Assembly (NCBI GenBank): GCA_035299425.1
Contig: DATGWP010000078.1
Location: 1 to 14,200 of the forward strand
Direction: 5' to 3'
Origin: Bog-950 sp035299425
GTDB taxonomy: Bacteria > Bacteroidota > Bacteroidia > Chitinophagales > LD1
Length of the DNA stretch: 14,200 nucleotides
This document shows, piece after piece, positions 1 through 6,778 of the stretch. Position numbers and translations under genes: made by a program. How positions within the stretch are numbered: position 1 is the first letter of the stretch; every line of letters starts with the position of its first letter. The notes under the pieces were generated by a model that saw nothing but the letters and a program-made list of their open reading frames with translations, was not told the DNA's origin and made no database searches.

Positions 1-1
1 G

Positions 2-889
2 TTCCTTTTAGAGCCGGCCCAGTATAAAGTTGAAATTGACCCTAAGTCGCAAACAGAACCGTTTAAGGCTACCGGTGGCAAACAGAACGAAGAGTTCCAG
101 GCAGCTTTTAAGAACCTGAGCAATGTGCAGCGCGATATACAAGGGTGGCAAATGGCTTACCAGATGTATGGCCAGCAGGGCGTAGGGCAGGATACAATGA
201 TGTATGTGCAGCAGCAACTGCAAATGGTGGCCGGCCGGTACGAAACTTTTATCCGCGATAGTTCGAAGGCGGCTAAAAGCCCTTTTGTAGCTATGTTTTA
301 TGTTACAAATGGCCCTATAGATAAGTTTCCTAAAGAGAACCTGGCGGTGATACAGCGTTTGGAGAAAGAGTTGCCTAAGTCGGCTTACACTAAGGAGTTC
401 CGCGATGTGTATACCAAGTACGAAGAGCAAATGAAACAAGTGGCAGCGCAGCCGCAGGCCCAGGATGTAAGTGTAGGTAAAATGGCCCCTGAAATTGACT
501 TGAAAGACCCTAACGGCAAAAGCATTAAGCTTTCATCGTTGAAGGGTAAAGTGGTTCTATTGGATTTTTGGGCGTCGTGGTGCGGCCCTTGCCGTATGGA
601 GATGCCAAACGTGGTAGCTGCTTACAAAAAGTATAAGGATAAAGGATTTACTGTTTACAGCGTATCGCTGGATAAAGATGCCACCGCCTGGAAAAATTCA
701 ATAGGTGCTTTGGGCATGACCTGGGAAAACCAGGTAAGCGACCTTAAATTCTGGCAAAGTGCGGCTGCTGCTACTTACGGTGTGCAGGGCATACCAGCGG
801 CTTTCTTACTTGACCGCGATGGCAAAATTGTAGCTACTAACCTGCGTGGCTCTGCCCTGGATGAGAAGATTGGAGAACTGATTAAGTAA
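2..889 (+). CDS. TlpA-family thiol-disulfide oxidoreductase with DUF4369-like N-terminus (5' end outside window)
   Basis: The reading frame is open from base 2, so the start codon, signal peptide and most of the N-terminal domain lie upstream of the window; 295 residues are visible. The first visible residues (FLLEPAQYKVEIDP, then a helical stretch) look like the end of the DUF4369 domain that precedes thioredoxin domains in Bacteroidota. A C-terminal thioredoxin fold starts near visible residue 155. It has the TlpA-type motif WASWCGPC (redox cysteines encoded at 581-583 and 590-592), a following RMEMP helix, and the cis-proline loop GIPAAFLLD. By family knowledge such proteins are exported to the periplasm or membrane and reduce or rearrange disulfides, for example in cytochrome c maturation or stress. 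The substrate cannot be read from the sequence. A terminator follows the stop codon, so this is the last gene of its transcript. Confidence 0.93.
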   Translation, partial: FLLEPAQYKVEIDPKSQTEPFKATGGKQNEEFQAAFKNLSNVQRDIQGWQMAYQMYGQQGVGQDTMMYVQQQLQMVAGRYETFIRDSSKAAKSPFVAMFYVTNGPIDKFPKENLAVIQRLEKELPKSAYTKEFRDVYTKYEEQMKQVAAQPQAQDVSVGKMAPEIDLKDPNGKSIKLSSLKGKVVLLDFWASWCGPCRMEMPNVVAAYKKYKDKGFTVYSVSLDKDATAWKNSIGALGMTWENQVSDLKFWQSAAAATYGVQGIPAAFLLDRDGKIVATNLRGSALDEKIGELIK

Positions 890-911
890 GCAATTTATTA
901 ACTGCTATAGT

Positions 912-948
912 AAACCCCGGATGGCGTTAAAAGCCCTTCGGGGTTTTT
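912..948 (+). terminator. Rho-independent terminator after the TlpA-family gene
   Basis: An 8-bp stem (AAACCCCG at 912-919 pairing with CGGGGTTT at 939-946) encloses a 19-base loop that can form a further short GGC/GCC pairing. The right arm runs directly into a five-T tract (944-948). It lies 23 bases after the TAA stop and fits an intrinsic terminator on the + strand. The next gene starts only 22 bases beyond the T tract. Confidence 0.8.
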
Positions 949-970
949 GCATTTAAATTACTTTAGCGCC

Positions 971-2122
971 ATGAAACGGAACGTGTATCTGGATAATGCT
1001 GCCACTACAGCATTGGATAAACAAGTGCTGGAAGAAATGATGCCTTACCTTACCGAACACTACGGTAACCCAAGTAGTATACATGCCTATGGCCGCAAGG
1101 CAAAAAGTGCAATAGAAAAAGCGCGCAAGGTGGTAGCCAAATACCTGAATGCATCTACATCCGAAATATTTTTTACCGGTAGCGGAACCGAGAGCAACAA
1201 CACTATCATTAAGTGCTCGGTGCGCGACCTGGGTGTTAAGCGCATCATCTCTTCGCGCATAGAGCACCATTGTGTATTGCATTCGGTAGAAGCCATGGGC
1301 CATGCAGGTGTACAGGTAGAATATGTAAACCTTGATAGCCAGGGCCATGCAGACCTTGCCCACCTCGAAGAACTGCTTAAGGCATCAGATGTAAAAACGC
1401 TGGTGAGCCTGATGCACAGCAACAACGAGATTGGTACCCTGCTGGATATTGACCGTGTGGCAGAGATGTGTAAGCAATACAACGCCTATTTTCATTCAGA
1501 TACCGTGCAGACCATTGGATATTTTTCCATTGATGTGCAAAAGACCAGACTTCATTTTCTTAGTGGGTCGGCGCATAAGTTTCACGGCCCCAAAGGTATT
1601 GGTTTTCTATATGTTAGCAGTGAAGCTCCCATCAAGCCTTTTATAGATGGTGGCTCGCAAGAGCGCAACATGCGCGCCGGTACCGAAAATGTAGCCGGCA
1701 TTGTAGGCTTAGGCAAAGCGCTGGAACTGGCATTAGAGCAGATGCAAACCAACCGGGAGTATATCATGGGCCTGAAGGATTATATGCTGACCAAACTGCA
1801 AGGCGAGATAGAGGGTATAGAATTTAACGGCGACATTACCGCTACCGGTAGCAATTATAAAGTGCTGAGTGTTTCGTTGCCACCTAACGAAAAGGCAGAG
1901 TTAACGCTGTTTAACCTAGATATGGCCGGTATAGCTGCCAGCGGGGGCAGTGCCTGCACCTCCGGTTCCGAAAAAGGTTCGCACGTACTAGAAGGTATAC
2001 ACGCCAATCCTGACCGTAAGGCTGTTCGTTTCTCCTTTAGCAAATACACCACCCGCGATGAAATTGATTACGCGGTGGAGGTGTTGAAGGGGATGCTGAA
2101 GCCGGTTACTGTAAAGCACTAG
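971..2122 (+). CDS. Class I cysteine desulfurase (IscS/NifS family)
   Basis: This is a 383-residue PLP-dependent enzyme that removes sulfur from L-cysteine, leaving alanine and an enzyme-bound persulfide for Fe-S cluster assembly or tRNA thiolation. The N-terminal YLDNAATT motif is typical of the family. The PLP lysine is K203 in SGSAHKFHGPKG. Cofactor-contacting residues are H99 (IEHHC), D177 and Q180 (HSDTVQ). The persulfide cysteine is C329 in the flexible loop GGSACTSGS. Spacing of these residues matches E. coli IscS within a few positions, and the length is normal. ATG at 971 is chosen because it begins just before the conserved motif; an in-frame TTG at 947 lies inside the preceding terminator and is unlikely. 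No scaffold gene (iscU/sufU) is adjacent, so whether it serves Fe-S assembly or tRNA modification is open. It ends 6 bases from the end of the convergent gene. Confidence 0.95.
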   Translation: MKRNVYLDNAATTALDKQVLEEMMPYLTEHYGNPSSIHAYGRKAKSAIEKARKVVAKYLNASTSEIFFTGSGTESNNTIIKCSVRDLGVKRIISSRIEHHCVLHSVEAMGHAGVQVEYVNLDSQGHADLAHLEELLKASDVKTLVSLMHSNNEIGTLLDIDRVAEMCKQYNAYFHSDTVQTIGYFSIDVQKTRLHFLSGSAHKFHGPKGIGFLYVSSEAPIKPFIDGGSQERNMRAGTENVAGIVGLGKALELALEQMQTNREYIMGLKDYMLTKLQGEIEGIEFNGDITATGSNYKVLSVSLPPNEKAELTLFNLDMAGIAASGGSACTSGSEKGSHVLEGIHANPDRKAVRFSFSKYTTRDEIDYAVEVLKGMLKPVTVKH

Positions 2123-2128
2123 AGGCAG

Positions 2129-3973
2129 TTACATTTTTACCCATTTCTTTTTTACTGTTCCTTCGCTAGTTTGTATTTCGGCAATATAAATTCCAGATGG
2201 AAGTGATTCGACAGATACAAATGTCTGCTTGCTATTTATTGATTGCTGTAATAATTGCATTCCGGTTAGGCTAAATACAGTAATGCTACCCAATTGGTTG
2301 TTATTAGTTGTAATTATGAGATAGTGGGTAGCAGGGTTTGGAGAAAATATGATGTTAGTTGAGGATGGTTCTATAACAGATGTGGAGAACCATGTTTTTA
2401 GTAGTACATTTTTCTTATTAACAGCAATAACATTGTCGTTATCGTCAAGTATCCTGATTTCTTTCAGTGTAAGTCCTGTAGTTGCATTTGAAAGTACTGA
2501 AATGGCTTGTCCGCTTAGAATAAAGAAGTTGAAGGGTATGCTTATTTGAGGGGAAACATTTTTGCTGATAGCTGTCGCACCAATATATATCGTTGGATAC
2601 ATGGATGAGTCAGCATTAATAGTATAGTTTAGTATGCTTGAAGTACTTGTGTCAACTATAGGACTTAAAGCTAAACTACTTCCTAATAAATCCGCTCCAT
2701 TCCCAGTATGAGAAATCTCCATAGAAATGGCTTTAACCGGTATACTGTTATTGGTTCCGTTTATTTTTACCGACATGAGAAAATTTAACTTGTCATTTGT
2801 CGTGATTAATGTATCGTAAGGCTCAACCACTAAGCTATATGCGCTGGTATAAAACTCTGCCGCTTGCCATTCTTTATCAAAACAAGTGTGAGCCAAATCC
2901 CAATCTATGCTACTAACAGTTCCGCTTCCGTCTACATCACAAGATGCTATATTGTAGTTTAAATATTGAGTAGACCAGGATTGGCAGTAACTCATGTCGC
3001 AGTGGGTATTGATGAAGGTTCTTGCTGGTCCTTGTTGTCCTAAATTTTTGGCTATCATCACCATATCGGCATTATTTACTTTCCCGTCGTAGTTGGCATC
3101 TCCAGGCTTAAAAGTGGATAAATTACCTGTAGACGAAATTACATTGAATGTGATTGTTGCAGTGTCTGTTATTAGGTAGCAAAAACCCATTTGCCCGTAC
3201 TTTATCTCATAGGTCATTGAGTCGGCACCAAGGTAATTACCATTAGGGGTGTATATAATTATCGTATCATGTTGGTTATATGTAACCACGGCGTTGCCAT
3301 TGACAGGTGAAGACAGTAAGGTTACAGTTGCCGAATTCAAATTTTGGCTGCAAGAACCTTTTGTGATTATATCATTTGCAAGAAACGGGCAAATGGTTGG
3401 GGTACTTTGAGAAACAAAGAAAGTATCATTTTTACATACAAGGTTTGGTGCGTAGCCTGGCTGAATCAATGCCAGCTCTTCAATTGTAAATCCGCATTTA
3501 TCAATAATTCCTTGTAAATACGCAAGGGGTATTTGCCTAATGTAAGCGTAGTTCATTTCCTGCTGTATCTGTCGTGCTGTATTGTTAAACCCCGTTTGTT
3601 TAAGTAGATATCCTACCGCGCAATAGTTGTTTTTATCATCTATAAAACAAGGATTGCGTGTAGTGTAAAGCGTATTCTCCGGAAATACTCCCGCCTCCAT
3701 ATATGAAGTTAAATGTTGCAGGCAATATTTTCGGTACAGCCTCTGCTCCTCAGTAATTTTGACATGCTTGGCTTGTAAATAAGTGATTGTAAATTTTAAA
3801 TGCTGCTTTATAAGTTCCTGTTCATTTAGGTTTATGGCTGCATCCAGTAAGGAAGAAGAAAAGATTGGTTTACTATCCCACTCGGGATTTACCTGTTTTA
3901 ACTGATCTAGTACAGTGTAGTTGCCAAAAGAAAAGCATGGCAATAGTAACATGACGCATACTAAAGTTTTCAT
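2129..3973 (-). CDS. Secreted modular protein with dockerin-like repeats and T9SS type A sorting domain
   Basis: The 614-residue product begins with a Sec signal peptide (MKTLVCVMLLLPCFSFG, cut near residue 17-18). Residues ~50-175 form a helical domain with C109, C118 and C160, the string CAVGYLL and the ending ELALIQPGY; I recall similar sequences in other secreted Bacteroidota proteins but cannot name the family. Residues ~179-279 look like a beta-sandwich (Ig/cadherin-like) repeat. Residues ~291-366 hold two dockerin/EF-hand-type calcium loops (D292-N294-D296-D303 and D346-D348-S350-D357). Residues ~375-510 are beta-rich, possibly cohesin-like. Residues ~540-614 are a type A C-terminal sorting domain (FSPNPATHYLIITTN, then GIYIAEI, ending KKKWVKM), so the T9SS should export it to the cell surface or medium. 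No catalytic domain is recognisable; adhesion or matrix assembly is only a guess. Its codons are clearly more AT-rich than those of its neighbours. Confidence 0.9.
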   Translation of the reverse strand: MKTLVCVMLLLPCFSFGNYTVLDQLKQVNPEWDSKPIFSSSLLDAAINLNEQELIKQHLKFTITYLQAKHVKITEEQRLYRKYCLQHLTSYMEAGVFPENTLYTTRNPCFIDDKNNYCAVGYLLKQTGFNNTARQIQQEMNYAYIRQIPLAYLQGIIDKCGFTIEELALIQPGYAPNLVCKNDTFFVSQSTPTICPFLANDIITKGSCSQNLNSATVTLLSSPVNGNAVVTYNQHDTIIIYTPNGNYLGADSMTYEIKYGQMGFCYLITDTATITFNVISSTGNLSTFKPGDANYDGKVNNADMVMIAKNLGQQGPARTFINTHCDMSYCQSWSTQYLNYNIASCDVDGSGTVSSIDWDLAHTCFDKEWQAAEFYTSAYSLVVEPYDTLITTNDKLNFLMSVKINGTNNSIPVKAISMEISHTGNGADLLGSSLALSPIVDTSTSSILNYTINADSSMYPTIYIGATAISKNVSPQISIPFNFFILSGQAISVLSNATTGLTLKEIRILDDNDNVIAVNKKNVLLKTWFSTSVIEPSSTNIIFSPNPATHYLIITTNNNQLGSITVFSLTGMQLLQQSINSKQTFVSVESLPSGIYIAEIQTSEGTVKKKWVKM

Positions 3974-3989
3974 AACAGGAGATTTTAGG

Positions 3990-4017
3990 CAAATCTATAG
4001 TATACTGTTTATACAAT
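3990..4017 (-). promoter_or_regulatory. Candidate Bacteroidota-type promoter for the T9SS cargo gene
   Basis: Read on the - strand, TAGATTTG (3990-3997) is an exact match to the Bacteroidota -7 consensus TAnnTTTG. An ATTG at 4014-4017 lies 16 bases upstream as a possible -33 element, slightly closer than the usual 17-23. Transcription would start about 10 bases before the ATG, giving a very short leader without a Shine-Dalgarno site. The spacer between this gene and the outer-membrane protein gene upstream is otherwise AT-rich with no convincing terminator. Confidence 0.4.
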
Positions 4018-4051
4018 TGTCAGAATAATGTAATATTATAAATGGCTGCCT

Positions 4052-5596
4052 TTATTTCTTCTTAACCGCATCTTTCTGCTTCTTTGCCTTTTTTGTCCTT
4101 TGCAATTCGCGTATAAATGAAATGGGCCCGTGCTGGCTTTCTTTTTTGGTAAAGAAGTACGTGTATGACAGGATGAAATTTAACCGGTGTACCGATGTAC
4201 GCATGTTGTCCTTTAACTGGCCCCGCAGGTAGTTTTGCTGGTCGGGCTCTGAGGTGTTGAATATCTGCTTTTTGTTGCGGGCAAATCCTATCCCATAATC
4301 AAATCCTACTGTAAGGTTGTGCAGTGGCAACTTGTAGCTAAAGCCGGTTGAAAGGTACAGGTAATCCCAACGGGGCGATTTGGCACTGGGTATATTCAGC
4401 ATAAAATTGTTAGGCAGGTATTCGGCCTGGTTGCTAAAATCTGTCCGGGCGCCAAACAATGCGTTTACAGTAGGGGTAACTCTTACCTCGGCACCAAAGC
4501 CGGCATTTATTACCGCGGAAATAGATGTCTGAAGTTTCAGGAAACCCGGTACCGTATCACCGCCATAAAAACTGGTAGGCCGCACCACTGCACGGTCGGC
4601 GCCTTGCAAAATGATATGGTTTTTGCTACCCATAAAATACTCGGCCGATAGTGCAAGGCTAAAGGCCGGGTAAACCAGCTTAATACCCAAGGATGCCGAA
4701 AGTGGTATGTGGTAATTGGTTTTTAAATTGCGTTGTATATCCGCTATTAAGTAGCTATCGTGCTGCTGGGCAGCAATAGTGCTATCAGTAGCCATAATAT
4801 TCAGGTTGTGTACCTCTAACGTTTTTTCAAGTTTGCCCTGGCCCCACACTTTTATACCAGGAGTAGTAAGCGCCGCCCCCAGCTGCACATGCTTAAAGTG
4901 GGCCGATACGCCTACTTTAAACACCTGCGAAATCTGGTTTAATATCATCGAGTTGTATTCGTTTACCGATGCTGTATACGGCACGCTGCCGTTTAATGCA
5001 TCGGCATTGTTGTTTTGTGTAGAGCGCACCTCCATGTGCGTGTAGGCGCCAAACGATGCAGCCCCTACCGACCAGTTTTGGTTTATGCGGTATGCCAAAC
5101 CAAAACCTGCCCATTGCTCTATAGAACCACTAAAGAACTCCACCCTTGCCTGGTAGCGTTCATCGCCGGGCGAGCCGGGTATGGCGTTGTAAAATCCCTC
5201 GTTCTCCTGTATGTAGCGCGTGTTGGTGCGGCCCCGCGTAAATGTGCCCAGAATAAACTTGAGGCGCGGCACCTTTTTAATATTAATTCCCCCTGCCAGT
5301 AGTTGCGGAATAACATTTACGCGCAGGCTTTTAAGGTCGCGGCCGGTGCCAGAGCCGTTTTTCAAACGGGTAAATTCAAAGCCGTAAACAAAGCTGGTGG
5401 CAGTAATTCGCGCGCTATCGATAAAACCCATAGCTCCCGGGTTGTAGTATAAAGCACTGTTGTCTGTTTTGCCCACTACAGCAGTGCCACCCATAAGTAT
5501 AGCGTGGCCGCCATATTGCTGGCTCCAGTAGTGATCCTGACCAAAACAGCATATAACCGGTAAAATGAATAGGTAGAAGAGGGTAATTTTTTTCAC
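4052..5596 (-). CDS. Outer-membrane beta-barrel protein, OmpP1/FadL-like
   Basis: The product has about 514 residues. The chosen GTG start (5596) gives a clean signal peptide, KKITLFYLFILPVICCFG followed by Gln. An upstream in-frame GTG at 5626 would add ten residues (AEHLHRHST) and is the alternative start. The mature N-terminus (GGHAILMGGTAVVGKTDNSALYYNPGAMGF) is typical of the OmpP1/FadL/TodX class: a Gly-rich turn, then an NPG/NPA motif. The rest alternates amphipathic strands and turns, as in a 14-strand barrel that takes up hydrophobic compounds, but the substrate cannot be inferred. The last strand (LNFILSYTYFF) carries the aromatic insertion signal. It is followed by about 32 extra residues, strongly lysine-rich (KKAKKQKDAVKKK), which is unusual because barrels normally end at that strand. 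It follows the REC-kinase gene by 11-41 bases and is probably co-transcribed. Confidence 0.8.
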   Translation of the reverse strand: MKKITLFYLFILPVICCFGQDHYWSQQYGGHAILMGGTAVVGKTDNSALYYNPGAMGFIDSARITATSFVYGFEFTRLKNGSGTGRDLKSLRVNVIPQLLAGGINIKKVPRLKFILGTFTRGRTNTRYIQENEGFYNAIPGSPGDERYQARVEFFSGSIEQWAGFGLAYRINQNWSVGAASFGAYTHMEVRSTQNNNADALNGSVPYTASVNEYNSMILNQISQVFKVGVSAHFKHVQLGAALTTPGIKVWGQGKLEKTLEVHNLNIMATDSTIAAQQHDSYLIADIQRNLKTNYHIPLSASLGIKLVYPAFSLALSAEYFMGSKNHIILQGADRAVVRPTSFYGGDTVPGFLKLQTSISAVINAGFGAEVRVTPTVNALFGARTDFSNQAEYLPNNFMLNIPSAKSPRWDYLYLSTGFSYKLPLHNLTVGFDYGIGFARNKKQIFNTSEPDQQNYLRGQLKDNMRTSVHRLNFILSYTYFFTKKESQHGPISFIRELQRTKKAKKQKDAVKKK

Positions 5597-5637
5597 AGTA
5601 CTATGCCTGTGCAAATGTTCAGCCACATTTAAAAATA

Positions 5638-6753
5638 CTACTTTTTGGGTAGCGCAAAACTAAAACTAGCTCCTTCGCCGGGCAGTGCTTCAGCCCATAC
5701 CCGCCCGCCGTGCTTTGTAATTACCCTTTGCACAATGGCCAGTCCTACGCCGGTGCCTTCAAATTCCTCGTTGGAATGTAACCGTTGGAACACGCCAAAC
5801 AGCTTCGATGCGTATTTCATATCAAAGCCGGCGCCGTTATCTTTTACGGATATTATTACTTCCCCATTTTTTTCTTCACCGGATATTGTTACTTGTGGAT
5901 GAGCTTTTTTCGATGAGTACTTAACTGCGTTAGATACGAGGTTAAACAGGACCTGGTACATCAGTGTGTAATCGGCCAGTACCGGTGGCAGCGAATCGAT
6001 TTTTATGTGCGCCTGGTTCGGTGTGGCTTTATTAAGGTCATTCACCACATGCTCTGTCAGGGTATTCATATTTACTTCAGATTTTTGCAGCTCTTTGCGG
6101 CCAAGTCGCGAAAACTCCAGCAGGTCATCTATCAATGTGCCCATGCGTGTAGCATTGGTGCATATATTCTGTATTGTTCGGCGACCTGTATCGTCTAATT
6201 TATCTCCGTAATCTTCGCTCAGTATCCGGGCGTAGCCGTTTACGGCACGTAATGGGGCTCTTAAATCGTGCGATACAGAATATGAAAACGCTTCGAGTTC
6301 CTTGTTGGCAAATTCAAGTGCCTTTACGTTTTTTGCCAGGTCTCTGTTAAGGTTTAGCAGCGATATCTCCTGCTGGTGTTTTTCTATAAAAAACTTAACC
6401 TTGTTTACCAGTATCTCTGGTTGAAAGGGTTTGGTTATAAAACTAAAGGCCCCTCTTTCATAGCCTTTAAATACATTGAGGTTATCGGTATATACTGCCG
6501 ATATAAAAATGAAAGGGAGATGGGCTGTTTTCTCCTCTTCGCGCAATATGCTGGCCAGTTCGTAACCATCCATTTCCGGCATCTGTATATCCAGCAGGGC
6601 CAGTGCAAAATTATGATGCAGGGTTTCTTTCAGTGCATCGTTTCCGCTGGTTACTTTTACCAGTTCTACATCCAGATCGCGCAGTACCACATCAATGGCC
6701 ACCAGGTTTTCCGATTTATCATCTACTACCAGTATTTTTGGTTTTGCATCCAT
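5638..6753 (-). CDS. REC-HisKA-HATPase sensor kinase (N-terminal receiver)
   Basis: A 371-residue soluble protein with no signal peptide or membrane segment. Residues ~5-122 are a receiver domain with acidic D11/D12, phospho-acceptor D55 (LLDIQMPEMDGYE), S85 (FISA) and K108 followed by Pro. A short helix leads to a HisKA domain with H162 in SVSHDLRAPLRAVNGY, the type seen in bacteriophytochrome-like kinases. The HATPase_c domain has N275 (NLVSNAVKYSS), DNGAGF (305-310) and GTGVGLAIV (333-341). All residues needed for autophosphorylation and for receiving a phosphoryl group are present. By architecture it is a response regulator whose output is a kinase, so phosphate from an upstream kinase could control its activity. 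The gene starts 25 bases after the large hybrid kinase, so the two probably belong to one relay. No downstream DNA-binding regulator lies in the window. Confidence 0.93.
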   Translation of the reverse strand: MDAKPKILVVDDKSENLVAIDVVLRDLDVELVKVTSGNDALKETLHHNFALALLDIQMPEMDGYELASILREEEKTAHLPFIFISAVYTDNLNVFKGYERGAFSFITKPFQPEILVNKVKFFIEKHQQEISLLNLNRDLAKNVKALEFANKELEAFSYSVSHDLRAPLRAVNGYARILSEDYGDKLDDTGRRTIQNICTNATRMGTLIDDLLEFSRLGRKELQKSEVNMNTLTEHVVNDLNKATPNQAHIKIDSLPPVLADYTLMYQVLFNLVSNAVKYSSKKAHPQVTISGEEKNGEVIISVKDNGAGFDMKYASKLFGVFQRLHSNEEFEGTGVGLAIVQRVITKHGGRVWAEALPGEGASFSFALPKK

Positions 6754-6762
6754 GCCAGCTTG

Positions 6763-6778
6763 TTTTTTTTAAAAAAAA
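6763..6778 (-). repeat. T8A8 homopolymer palindrome between the two kinase genes
   Basis: Eight T (6763-6770) are followed directly by eight A (6771-6778), a perfect 16-bp palindrome. It directly abuts the TAG stop codon of the hybrid kinase and lies 9 bases before the start of the REC-kinase gene. On the - strand transcript it would give U8A8. It could be a weak pause or hairpin, an AT-rich element assisting initiation at the next start codon, or simply a slippage-prone tract. No other signal was seen in the spacer. Confidence 0.6.

Noticed and set aside
8..439. Open frame of 143 codons on the - strand over the TlpA-family gene
   Set aside because: It lies opposite a clear TlpA coding frame, its translation is rich in Leu/His/Arg without a recognisable domain, and it has no promoter or start-site support. 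It is a shadow of the real gene.
947..970. TTG start for the cysteine desulfurase at 947
   Set aside because: It lies inside the terminator T tract and adds eight residues not expected before the conserved YLDNAATT motif; the ATG at 971 fits the family.
953..1482. Two long - strand open frames opposite the cysteine desulfurase
   Set aside because: The + strand frame has all catalytic residues of the family; the opposite frames show Cys/Ser-rich shadow sequence with no motif.
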